Assembly (NCBI GenBank): GCA_022836615.1
Contig: MU405438.1
Coordinates: 1 to 33,310, forward strand
DNA from: Annulohypoxylon bovei var. microspora
Taxonomy: Eukaryota; Ascomycota; Sordariomycetes; Xylariales; Hypoxylaceae
Direction: 5' to 3'
Length of the DNA: 33,310 nucleotides
Below the pieces are notes generated by a model. That model did no database searches. It saw only the letters and a program-made list of their open reading frames with translations, and was not told the DNA's origin. Both the position numbers and the translations under genes were made by a program. Shown piece after piece: positions 12,061 through 22,259 of this stretch; the first letter of the stretch is position 1, and every line of letters begins with the position of its first letter.

Positions 12061-13440
12061 AATAACGATTAATTAAACATTTTTACTTATATTATTTATT
12101 TTAATACTTGTAATAAACATGTATATCGAAAATATTATAAATAATTTAACACGTAATAAAACTATTTTAAACATATATATATTAATAAATGTGTGGAACT
12201 TACAAAACGTATTTACAATTATTCCCCACGAAAAGAACGACGAAAATTAAAATCGAAATAATAACGATTAAATTCCTTAATAAACCAAAAAAATTAACAA
12301 TAACTTAATACCCCATTATAACATAACTTTACCATATATATATCCCCATTTACAAAGGAAATCTTAAATAAATATTTCATATAAAAATAAATGGGATATA
12401 AAGTATAAAATAAAATAATAACTAAAAAATCAAAAATATTTTAAAAGAAAACACTTTATGTTAATAAGGTAAAAAAAGTAATTTAAGAATTAAAGAATAA
12501 TTAAAACATTTAAATATATAACATTATTCTTATGGTACCACTAAAAATTAATTTAAAAAAATATATTAATATTAAAATTTAAATAATGAATAATAATCGA
12601 TAAATATTAACCATATATATTAATATAAGAGCATCGAATAAAATAATCGATAAAAAATAACTCGATACATTCATAAATAACTACGAAATATTCACACCCA
12701 AAAAATCAATATTAATATATAAAATAATTCCAAAAAATATAAATTTAATTTAAAAAGCGAGGTTTCATTTATAAGTATTTAAATAAAATAAAAACGATTA
12801 AATAATGATTATATATATCCTTATTAAAGCATAAATTAATAATAAGGAATTACAACTTAATTTATTATTAAAAACCGATTTCTTTAATAAACATAAAATA
12901 ATCATGAATTACCGAAGGAATTTAATAATATTTATTACATACCCGTTAATTCGGATTCTAATAAAATATTATAAATTTAATTACGTCATAAACCATAAAA
13001 TTATAATATAAGATTATGTTAAAATATTTAATAAAATTTGTATGCCGATATTAATTTATTATTATAATTTATTAAAGGATAAAAACTTTTAATTTAATCT
13101 TGAAATTAAAAAAATAATACTTAACATTCATAACATAAATTTAATAAAAAGAATATTTTTCTTTAACCATAAAAATAAACCAATTATCCTTCCCCGTTAT
13201 AAACGCCTTAAAATGATACAAGAAATCATAAAATATAAAAGCTTCGTAATTATATAAAAAAAAACTAATTTAACTTAAGCAACGGTTATATATAATAAAG
13301 ACGAAATTAATAATAAATAAATTACCGAAAAATTCGATTTGGACAATGAAGTTTATGATATATTAACGACTAAGGAAAAATCACAAGATAACTTATAAAA
13401 ATTATTCGAATAAAAAAAATATAAACATTCCACCATCCCA
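12061..13440 (+). pseudogene. pol: Pol: aspartic protease region, degraded
   Basis: This continues the gag frame. The clearest mark is at 12862-12894, where Leu-Leu-Leu-Lys-Thr-Asp-Phe-Phe-Asn-Lys-His reads like the conserved C-terminal part of retropepsins (hydrophobic-Leu-Gly-x-Asp-Phe), with the Gly codon turned to AAA. The Asp-Thr-Gly active site should lie upstream, near 12600-12760, but I cannot identify it with confidence; a Leu-Asp-Thr at about 12661-12669 lacks the Gly. The protease would cut Gag-Pol into mature proteins. Positions 12950-13440 appear to be the linker to reverse transcriptase. CpA is kept and TpG nearly absent (12661-12720 has 12 C, 2 G, 6 CA and no TG). Confidence 0.65.
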
Positions 13441-15045
13441 AGTTTAAAAGCAAAACCATTAAAATACCCCACGTTAACCATAAATAACAAGATACATTAT
13501 TACGTAAATAATTAAAAGTTTATTAAATAACTCGCTTTACTTACCTAGGAATTTAATATATGGAAAGATTACGGCGTTATTAATATGCCAAAAAATGAAA
13601 AAATAATAATTAAATTACTTAAAGGTTAAAAGAAAATATATAAACTTAAAAACGTATATCCTTTAAATGTTTAAAATTATGAATTCTTAAATTAAACCTT
13701 CGATGTAATGTATATTAAAGGTAAAATGGATTAAATAAAATAAACAACCCCATTCAAATACTTATACTTTGTAATATAAAAAATAATTAACGGCAAACGT
13801 AAAAAAAGAATTATAATCGACTTACGTTCATTAAATAATAGTATATTATTAGATATTTATTTTTTGTTAAAGTAAAAGGAAATCGTTTAATTAATGAAAA
13901 GTAAAAAATATTATAATATAATGGACGCTATGGCTTTCTTCCATTAGTTTCCGGTTGTGTTAAAATATCGTGATAAAATAATGGTTATATTTTTAAAAGG
14001 TTTCGAAATATCGAATGTAACTTTAATAAGTTTTAAAAATTTATTAACGTATGCGTAACGTTTTATGGATTAAAAACTATAATTTTTTAAGGGATTTACG
14101 AAGGCGTATATCGACGATATAATTATATTTAATAATATGAAAAAGGAATATTTAAAGCATTTAAATAAAATGTTTAATATGTGTAAAAACGTAGGATTAA
14201 TATTTTTATTTATTAAGTTATATTTAAGATATTTTAAAATAATATTATTAAGTTTTATTATGAATGGTGAAAAAGTGGCGTTTACGAATAAACAAGTAAT
14301 AATTATTAAAAAAATTAAAATGTTAATAAATTTGGTAAATTTTAAAACTTACATTAATATGACCGGGTTTTTGTGTAAATATATACCATAATATTAATAG
14401 AAAGTGAAATTATTATAAAATTGTAAAACAAAGATATTAACGGTTAATAAAAAAAGGAAAAAAATTACTAAAACGGCTCGACGAAAGTTCACGGCGAAAA
14501 CGAAATTTAAATTAACGGAAAAAGAGATCGAGTTTTTTATAATATTACAACGCGAATTAATTAATTTACGTATTTTATTTTATTAGAATTATAACGAAAC
14601 AACGTTTCTTAAAATTAACGCTTCGAAATAACGCGGATTAAAAATAATAATATTTTATTATAACGATAATAAATGGGACGGAACGTTAAATATTTCGATT
14701 AATAAAATTCGATTAATATTATTTATGTTTAAAATATTAATTAAAGTTAAATTACGGTACGAAGCAATTAAGTTAAAAGTTATTTACTTTATTTAAATTA
14801 TTCGAACGTAAAAAATAAAACTATAATTTTATAAAAGACGTATTTAAATATTAATAAATTATAAAATAACGAAGGGAATTATAAATTAATAAACTTTTAA
14901 AATTACAAACGTTAATAAAATAAATACGAAGCTTATAATTACGTTAAACTTTTTATTTTAATTTAACTTAAATATTTATTATATTTTAAGAAAAATAAAT
15001 TTAATATTAAACGCGTTATTTCGTTTATCGACGATGCCGGATTAT
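13441..15045 (+). pseudogene. pol: Pol: reverse transcriptase and RNase H, degraded
   Basis: This segment copied element RNA to DNA and removed the RNA strand. Reverse transcriptase motifs in order: IIDLRSLN (13813-13836), MDAMAFFH (13921-13944) holding the first catalytic Asp, and YIDD (14107-14118) with the other two. All three Asp codons survive. The longest intact piece is an 84-residue run at 14137-14391 just after YIDD. RNase H follows. INAS at 14614-14625 stands where a catalytic Asp is expected (GAC to AAC), the acidic residue near 14770 reads Lys, and the closing DALSR motif at about 15010-15024 reads NALFR. RNase H would therefore be dead even without the stops. The type is Ty3/Gypsy. 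A 78-codon reverse frame at 15025-15261 is a shadow. Confidence 0.95.
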
Positions 15046-16455
15046 TACGATGACGAAAAGTCGAAGAACGACATTAAGTCGATATTTAATAACGTTATGG
15101 ATAATTTCGCTTTGGTTATAATTAAAATAAAGATGGTAAACGAATTTCGGTAAAAAATCATTAATGGATATAATTAAGATAAAAGACTTAATCGAATGTG
15201 CGAGATATTTAAAAAAGTAAAGGCAAAAAAAAAAAGCGACATAATAAAATAATATAAGCATGAATTATGAAAGGAATTAATGTACCACGTCATTAATATT
15301 AATTAAAGACGATTAATCATTTTAATGAATTATGAAAAAAATATATTCGAAATAATACATAATTAATACCATTACTTTAAGGCGAAAAAAATGTTATATA
15401 AACTTAAAAAAGTTTAAATATAAGGCGTAACGAAGAAAGTTTAAAAGTATATTAATTGGTATCCAATTTATTAAAAAAATTAAACGAATAAATCGAAGCT
15501 TCATAAAGAATTATTATTTATTAATTCCTTAATAATATTATATAATATAATGATATGGGATTTTATCGTCACTTTATTAAAAATATCGTTAAAAGGAAGC
15601 GTATAAGTAATTTTGAAATATAATTACTTTAATACGTTAATAATAATAACTTGTAAATTTTCCAAGAAAATAATATTAATACTTGGAAACACGAAATATA
15701 CCGTTGAAAAATAAACGGATTAATTATTTCGTGCATTTTTATTTTATAATTAAAAGATACCAACCAAAACAATATTAAATTATAATTTAAAATTTACATT
15801 AAATGTATGGTAATTTATGTTCGCGCGAATAAATATAATATTTATATTATTAATAAATTATTATTTATAAACGGACGATTAATTAAAACGACGTAATTAA
15901 AAAGTGGAAATAATTATACGATTTTATTATTTAATTAAAATTGAAGTATTATAATCGTATATTATATTATCGTTATAATATAATATTAATAACTTTAAAT
16001 TATCGGTATTAAATATATCCTTAAACGAAGTTACGTTAAAATTTAAACTTAAGTTAATGTTATTAACATTCGAGGTGTTACGAAACGTTGTGGATTATAA
16101 TGTATTATGTAAAGTATATTAATTAAAAGTAAAAGTAATTATCGATTTTATAATAATGGATGGTAAAATGAAATATGATACGAAATATAAGTTAATTAAA
16201 TTTAAAGTTAATGAATAAATGTATTTTAAACTTTATAAAAGATATAAATTACCGGGAAATCGTTTAAAGAAGTTTAAAATTTAAAGAGTTAATTCGATTA
16301 TAATTATTAAACGAATCGAAGATTTAACTTATGAATTAAAATTACCAAAGTAATGGAAAATATATAAAATAATATTAATAGTGTAATTTTATAAAATTTC
16401 GTAAAACGAAGACTTTTATAAAAGGCGACGATTATAAGCGGGTCGTATAATTGTT
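15046..16455 (+). pseudogene. pol: Pol: integrase core and GPF module, degraded
   Basis: Integrase inserts the cDNA into the host genome. The His pair of the zinc-binding domain lies near 15358-15377. The Cys pair has become Tyr-Pro-Ile-Tyr (15460-15471), a G-to-A change at both Cys codons. The core keeps its first catalytic Asp in WDFIV (Asp at 15559-15561). The second Asp now reads Asn (AAT at 15778-15780, before Tyr-Asn-Leu-Lys-Phe). The catalytic Glu reads Lys (AAA at 15886-15888, in TDD-x-LKRRN). So the D-D-E triad is now D-N-K. After the core, LYKRYKLPGN and a segment ending YELKLP (16231-16350) match the layout of the GPF/GPY module of Ty3/Gypsy integrases. Confidence 0.93.
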
Positions 16456-16857
16456 GAAAGTAATATGGAAAATTAAATGTCGTATAAAATAAAAGCGTTA
16501 TTATAAAAGAAAGTTAATAAATAAGGTAATAAATTAATTTTTAAATATCTTATCCATTGGAAAAATTACTCGTTAATACATAACATATGGTATTTACGAG
16601 AATTGTTAATATAAAACGCGATGGAATTTATAAAAGAATACGATAAAAAACATTTAATAAAATTAAATAAATTAAAAATTAAGTTTATAAATTAAAAAAA
16701 TAATAAGGTATTTACGAATAAAGTAAAAAATAACGATAAAGTATTAATAAAAAATACGAAGGAAAATAAATAAAACGTTATATTAATTTTTAAGATTAAT
16801 ATTAAAGTGGTATTTTTAATAAAATAACAATTTAAAAATAAAACGAATATTTCGTAA
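16456..16857 (+). pseudogene. pol: Pol C-terminus: chromodomain, degraded
   Basis: After the GPF module, in the same frame, the sequence reads Phe-Lys-Tyr-Leu-Ile-His-Trp-Lys-Asn-Tyr (16540-16569), then Trp-Tyr-Leu-Arg-Glu-Leu (16588-16605) and an acidic helix ending near 16650. This is the chromodomain pattern (Y-L-V-K-W-K-G-Y, then W-E-P-x-x-N-L). Chromodomains on integrase define the chromovirus branch and steer insertion toward histone-marked chromatin, often H3K9-methylated. The end of pol is not certain; stops at 16825 and 16855 are the likely choices. Confidence 0.88.
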
Positions 16858-17201
16858 TTAATTTTTTTATAATATGAATAATACTTCGTAATAAACCCTT
16901 TTATAATATAAATATATAATAATATATATTATTAATTGCTTATAATAATTCGTACTTTATACTTTAAATTTTGTTAAATTATTATTTAAACTAAACTTAA
17001 TTAACGTTTTAAAAATTTAAAATTCTTTATTTTTATAACTTTAATAAGCTTTTTATTCCTATATATCTAAATACACACTTTAATAAACTTTTTATTTTTA
17101 TATATTTAAGTATATATAGTAATAAACCTTTTATTTTTACGTATTTAAGTATATTAAGCATTAATAATAAAATAAATTCCTTTTATAATTTTAATTAAAA
17201 G
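16858..17201 (+). other. spacer between pol and the downstream ORF
   Basis: This is about 340 bp with no coding signal in the pol frame. It contains the 39-bp tandem repeat at 17040-17156. It may hold an untranslated region or a promoter for the downstream ORF, but no such signal can be recognised after mutation. Confidence 0.5.
17040..17156 (+). repeat. 39-bp tandem repeat, 3 copies
   Basis: Three units of 39 bp begin at 17040, 17079 and 17118. Each contains a form of TTTAATAARCTTTTTATTYY followed by ATATTTAAGTATA-type sequence. Differences are mostly C/T and G/A. The array lies inside the retroelement between pol and the extra ORF. Confidence 0.85.
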
Positions 17202-18131
17202 ATGACCGAAACGAATTTATTTAATGTCGAAGTCATTATAATAATAACCGATAAATTATGGATGTTAAAATACATATAAACATTAAACGAAGTCGAAGAT
17301 TAAAATAAAATTAAAGTAATAAATAAACGTATATTAATTAAAAAGAGTTGATTATAATTAAATGAAATAACGTTATTTAAAAAACATATTAAATTTCGTT
17401 AATATTACGGAATAATTGTGCTTCATTACTCCATTTAATTTTAATATAATAAAAAGAAAATTACGTATTACTTATCATAAATCGCAATTAATATTAAGCT
17501 ATTTATTAACCACTTATACCGCATAACTTTAACATGCTTAAAAAAAATACAAACATTCGGACAAAAAATAAAATAAAACGAACAAAACATATTAAACGAA
17601 CGACGACCACGTTTATTTAACGTAAATGATTTAAAAGTATTACGAATATTAAGAAATGCTAAAAATGGGTTTAACATAATGTTAAAAGTTATTAACGACT
17701 TAATTTATAATATAGGATTAATATGGTTTATGCAACCGGTGGAAAAGCGAGTTTTATTTTTATTTTAAAAATATTTTTTTAATAAAGAAACGGCATAATT
17801 AAGTGTTATTATTATGGATATTAAGTTGGACTTTCGATTATATTACCTAAAAAATAATGTTAATTAAATCAACGATAAACTCGATAAACTGGAAGCAAAA
17901 ACCGAGGATAATGGAACAAAAATAAAAGCAAGCATCATTAAATTGTAAAATACGATAAAAAAGGTGTTGAAAAACGTTCGCATAAATAACTTTAACTTAA
18001 ACCAAAACATCGAACCTTTTTAATCCCTTTTATTAAAGCTTTAAAAGAAATTAATAATAAATTCCGAGCTTAAGGAATTACCATAATTAACGCCGTTAAA
18101 GTAACATTAATTAATTCGTATAAAACCTTAG
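17202..18131 (+). pseudogene. additional ORF between pol and 3' LTR, unknown
   Basis: Starting at ATG 17202 (Met-Thr-Glu-Thr-Asn), one forward frame different from pol (codon starts at positions of the form 3n) continues for about 310 codons to TAG 18129-18131, with about 17 in-frame stops, nearly all TAA. It is stop-free from 17577 to 17765 (63 codons) and again through 17870-17940. Residues are mixed and charged, unlike random AT translation. Around 17860-17935 a Lys/Glu/Leu heptad pattern (KLDKLEAKTED and neighbours) suggests a coiled coil. I see no signal peptide or membrane anchor to support an envelope protein, and no known domain. Position between integrase and the 3' LTR is where envelope-like or accessory genes sit in other LTR elements. 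A reverse 69-codon frame at 17468-17677 is a shadow. The true end could lie closer to the LTR. Confidence 0.65.
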
Positions 18132-18163
18132 GGTTATAACGTGGATGTTGTGTTTTTTTCATC

Positions 18164-18175
18164 GAAAGGGGCAAA
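18164..18175 (+). other. polypurine tract
   Basis: GAAAGGGGCAAA stands directly before the TG of the 3' LTR, where Ty3/Gypsy elements prime plus-strand synthesis. The G run is striking in this AT-rich setting; GpG and GpA contexts are poor RIP targets, which explains its survival. Confidence 0.8.
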
Positions 18176-18321
18176 TGTTAAAAGTGGTGTAAAGGTGGTT
18201 AAAATAAAATAATTACATCTTTAAATAAATCGTGCGTAACTTTATGTAAAAAAGTTTCACGCATTAAAAAACCTAAGAAATACAATTATTTTACAACCTT
18301 TATATTAACTACTATTTTACA
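18176..18321 (+). repeat. 3' LTR
   Basis: This is 146 bp, starts TGTTAAAAGTGG and ends TATTTTACA, keeping the TG...CA ends lost from the 5' copy. It aligns without gaps to 8808-8953. RIP hit the two copies at different positions, so together they still show most of the original sequence. Confidence 0.95.
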
Positions 18322-18326
18322 ATTTA
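18322..18326. repeat. target-site duplication, right copy
   Basis: ATTTA immediately follows the 3' LTR and is identical to 8803-8807. Confidence 0.9.
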
Positions 18327-20660
18327 TTTATTATATATACGATTAATAAAAAATGTAATAATGTAATTTAATAAAATACATTAAAAAATTAAAAAATATT
18401 AACCTTTTAAAAAACTTAGAACGAAAAAATAATATTTTTTCTTTTAAAAAATGTTATTAATAAAATAAAAAACGGCGGGTGCCGTTTTTAAAAAAAATTC
18501 GGTTAAATATGGATTTAACATATTATTATATTCGTTATAAAGTTACGCATTTTTAATTAAAATATAATAAGTAATATATATTATATTATAATTAACGCCG
18601 CCGTCGTTTACCGCGCGGAAAAATAATAATAAAGAAAAACTTTTTAAGTAATTAAGGTGATAAATTTAAATAATCGGGACGATTAATTATACCGTATTAT
18701 TAATATTTAAAACGTAAATTAATAATAAAGGTTAAATAATAAAATTTAAATGATTTTTGAATTTTATTATGGAATAATTAAATATTTCGTAATTATAATG
18801 GTAATTTAAAAAAAATTTAAAATAATTCATAACGGAACCGGAAAAATATTATATTAATAAATTAAATATTATATATAAAATATTTTTATTTTAAAGTAAA
18901 TTAATTAAAAATAAATATTACGTATTTTATAATGCGTTTTTTTTTACCGTTATTAAGTTATTATATAAATAACTTTATTAAAAATAATTAATTAATATAA
19001 AAATTATATACGTTTTAATTTAATTAATTTTAAACGTAATATTTTTTTTTTTTTAATAACGATGTAAACATTTATTTGGTTTTTATTAAATTAAATTTAA
19101 TGGAATATAATTTCTTTTTTTTTTATAACATTTATAATTTTTTTATTATTCGAATTAATGGTTATAATAAATGTTAACGGTATTTTTATTATAAATATAA
19201 AGTTTAAAAATATATAATAATATATATTATTATTAATATTTTTTTTTAAATTAATTATAGTTTATTATTAAATAAAAAATAAATAATATATTTTATAAGG
19301 AACGACTTTTAATAAAAATTCGTACTTTATAAAATTAAATTAATAATAAAACGGTATACGCTTTTACGCGTAAATTTAAAAGTATTACTTACGAAATAAA
19401 ATATTTTTTTTATATTAAATTAAACGCATTAATAAAATACGTTAATTACTATATATAAATTTAATTTAATAATAATATAACGTAATTACTTAAAATTCTT
19501 TATATGAATTAACCTTTTATTAATTTATTTAAATTACTCGCGGCATATTTATTTAATTTAACATGAATACACCATATTAAAATTTCTTAAAAATATAATA
19601 ATATCCGCTTTTTAAGCTTTTAAATATGGTATTTCCAAGCACCATTATACGCAAATTAATGTCACATTTTTGCTTATAAAAAAATTATTAAATAAACCAT
19701 AAAATAAAATTAACGATGTAAATTAACGGGATAAAATTTAAGATAACTTTACACGTATATTTATCGAGCTTTTTAAACATCCGTTTTTAATAATTAAATC
19801 GCTTATTAATAACGTAATTAATCTAATTTTAAACATTATTAATGACCGGTTTATAATTTTTTCCTTTTAAAGCTTTTTCGTTATTTTAACGGCATATTAT
19901 ATAACTTTTATAAATTAATATTTAACTTTTATAAAAAGTAAATAATTATATACGTAATATCTTATAAATATATATTTAATATATTATTTTTTTAAAAATA
20001 ACGTTAAATAACTCATAAAAAATAACGTATTAAGGTTTTTTTTAAAGTATATTAATAATAAAAGTGATTATTTATTTATAAATAATAACTTAAATATTAT
20101 AAGCATTATTAATTAATAAATAACGTGTATTATACCATGGCATAAAGCTTTAAACCCATTGCTTATTTTTATTAACATGGATAATTTATATAATAATAAA
20201 ATTAAATTATTAATATTAAATTATAAATTTAAAAATGCTTTAAAAATAAAAGGCTTTAATTTTATAATTTATAAAAATAAAAAGCTTAAACGATTTTTTT
20301 AAAAATTTAAATTAAAATTAAAATGGAAACATATTTTACCATTAATAAAGGTAATTTTTTAAACATTTAATGTTATATTAAATTATTAAAATACATAAAA
20401 AAGGTTTACTTTGGTTTAATATAACCATAAATAAGTTTTATAAAATTATAAATTTTAAATTTAAAGTTTTTATAATAACATTTAAATTTAATATTTAAAA
20501 TAATTATACGTTAATACATTAATATCCACGCATTATTAAATTAATTACATTAATTTAATTATATAAATTTATTTAAAAAAATATCTTTTATATTTTTAAA
20601 TATTATTATGGATATATTTGGTATAATGTGTATATTAAATATAAAGTTATAATAAGCATT
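18327..20660. other. AT-rich DNA without a recognisable gene
   Basis: No gene is recognised. A short perfect stem, AAAAACGGC-GGGT-GCCGTTTTT, lies at about 18471-18489. A CG-rich patch (CGCCGCCGTCGTTTACCGCG) lies at about 18596-18616. Both keep CpG, as expected after RIP, which prefers CpA. Three frames checked over 18541-18720 all contain several stops. The rest is A/T-rich with scattered CG dinucleotides. Confidence 0.4.
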
Positions 20661-20911
20661 TTATTAAAGGTTTTTTTTACTTTATTTTACCACGTTTCAT
20701 TTTTTAAAAAAATGATTTTAAAGCTTAAATTAAGGATTTAATAAAATGGGAACTTAACTTTTAAAAAACTATTAAAGTTAATTTTAAAATAAAGTAAATA
20801 AAAAGCATATTATATATATATACCACATTTTATAAATATAAAAGGTTAAAGCTTTTTACGTAATAACATAATTATTTCTCCATTTATTAAATTTATATTA
20901 TAATATATTTA
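20661..20911 (+). repeat. 251-bp dispersed repeat, copy A
   Basis: This aligns end to end without gaps with 30059-30309 in the same orientation. Shared landmarks are TTATTAAAGGTTTT at the left, AATTAAGGA-TTAATAAAAT in the middle, TTTTTACGTAATAA and CCATTTATTAAATTTA at the right. The TATTAAAGG start and TTTA(C/T)A near the right could be a mutated TG...CA pair, so a solo LTR is possible. The 5 bases on each side do not form a matching target duplication. Confidence 0.7.
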
Positions 20912-21520
20912 CATATAAATCCCCATTATTAAACTTTATAATTACGTCCATAATTATTTTTATTAAATAAAATAAAACATATTATTATAATATTTTAAAG
21001 TTTTTTATTACTTTTATATAAATTATAATTATAATAATTAAATTATTAATAATACATTATAAAGTAAATAAAACGTTAAATTAATATATATATTTTTAAA
21101 TATAAAAGTTTAATAATAATAACATTTAAACTTTATATATTATAAATAACTTTATATATTATAAAATATATATAAAAGTAAAACCTTAAATCCAAAAAAT
21201 TTATTAATGTATAATATAATTTAAATTACATTATATCCCGAAAAATATTTGCAAAAATAATTTAAATTACATAATTTAATTTTATTAACCTTATTATCAT
21301 TTTAAACGAAAATTTTAATTATTAAAATTATTATTTTTTATTTATATACTTAATATACATTAAAATCAATATTTTATTATTATAAGTACCTTAATATTAT
21401 AACTTTTTTTAATTAAAGATAATACTTTTTTAAATAATTTATTTTTTATTATTAATGTATTATTTTAATAATGTTTTTATATTTAATAACCCCGATTTTA
21501 ATATTAAACCTTTATTTAAA
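20912..21520. other. AT-rich DNA without a recognisable gene
   Basis: No gene is recognised. There are long runs of A/T with short TATAT stretches (21080-21175). Confidence 0.4.
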
Positions 21521-21734
21521 TTAACGATAACCTTTTAAATTAACGATAACCTTTTAAATTAATAATAACTTTTTAAATTAATAATAACTTTTTAAATTAA
21601 CGATAACTTTTTAAATCGACGATAACCTTTTAAATTAATAATAACTTATTTAAATTAATAATAATTCATTTAAATTAATAAAAACCCATTCATATTAATG
21701 ATAACCCACTTAAATTAATAATAACCTATTTAAA
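21521..21734 (+). repeat. 19/20-bp tandem repeat, 11 copies
   Basis: Six units of 19 bp (TTAACGATAACCTTTTAAA type, 21521-21634) are followed by five units of 20 bp (TTAATAATAACCTATTTAAA type, 21635-21734). The change in unit length is a single inserted base that then spread through the right half. Differences among units are mainly C/T and G/A. Confidence 0.9.
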
Positions 21735-22250
21735 TTAACGATGCTTTAATAATAACCTTAATTTAAAGATTTTAAATTTAATTTTAAACTTTTATATATT
21801 AAATTATTTTAAGTTTTACCGTTATGATTATAAATTAAGGTGTTAAAAAAGTTAAATCTTTTTTCTTTTTTTTTTTCGAACGAATTTACGGCGTAAATTT
21901 AAGGGTAATTTAATCGTGCGAAGGTTAATAACGACGTAAATAAAAATAATTTCACGTAAAAGTAATATTATTTATATAAAATAAAAGCCTTTTAAATTAT
22001 AATATATTAAATTAATTTAATTATATTAAGCGGTTTATAATATTTATTATATAAAGGATTTTATGATTATGTTATATATTAATTATACGAAGAATTTTAA
22101 TGTAATAAATATAATGGTTTTAAATATTTTTTAAATTACGATAGTAAGCGTGGGTTATTAAAGATAATTTTAAAGTAAATTATGAAACGGAAATAATTGT
22201 TTTTTTTATAAATAAATATATGTAATATATTTATATTAAACCACAAGTAT
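21735..22250. other. AT-rich DNA without a recognisable gene
   Basis: No gene is recognised. A pyrimidine run and CG-containing patch lie at 21855-21925. The region ends at the duplicated 9-mer flanking the foldback element. Confidence 0.4.
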
Positions 22251-22259
22251 TTTATTATA
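22251..22259. repeat. candidate target duplication of foldback element, left
   Basis: TTTATTATA here is repeated exactly at 23080-23088 just outside the other end of the foldback element. Nine bases is the usual duplication length for Mutator-like elements. In A/T-rich DNA a chance 9-mer match is possible, so support is moderate. Confidence 0.55.

Larger units (their letters stand above)
8808..18321 (+). mobile_element. full-length Ty3/Gypsy chromovirus, RIP-inactivated
   Basis: This is a structurally complete LTR retrotransposon of 9514 bp. It has 146-bp LTRs at both ends, a 5-bp target duplication, a candidate primer-binding site after the 5' LTR and a polypurine tract before the 3' LTR. 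The order gag, protease, reverse transcriptase, RNase H, integrase, chromodomain is that of Ty3/Gypsy chromoviruses. All domains read in one forward frame (codon starts at positions of the form 3n+1) with many TAA stops but no frameshift that I detect. An additional ORF follows pol. The LTR divergence consists only of transitions, so it reflects RIP and cannot be used to date insertion. The element cannot be autonomous in this state. Confidence 0.95.

Noticed and set aside
12061..12160. A Cys-x-x-His stretch near 12108 as a Gag zinc knuckle
   Set aside because: Spacing does not fit CCHC even allowing Cys-to-Tyr and His-to-Tyr changes.
12600..12760. Asp-Thr in Leu-Asp-Thr as the protease active site
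   Set aside because: The following Gly is absent and could not have been changed to the observed Phe by RIP; the true site was not located.
15025..15261. 78-codon reverse open frame
   Set aside because: It lies opposite the forward pol frame between RNase H and integrase, whose motifs are clear.
17468..17677. 69-codon reverse open frame
   Set aside because: It lies opposite the forward extra ORF, whose frame is continuous over 310 codons.
18468..18490. Terminator-like hairpin AAAAACGGC-GGGT-GCCGTTTTT
   Set aside because: Intrinsic terminators of this kind are bacterial; here it is most likely a chance or relic palindrome in fungal DNA.
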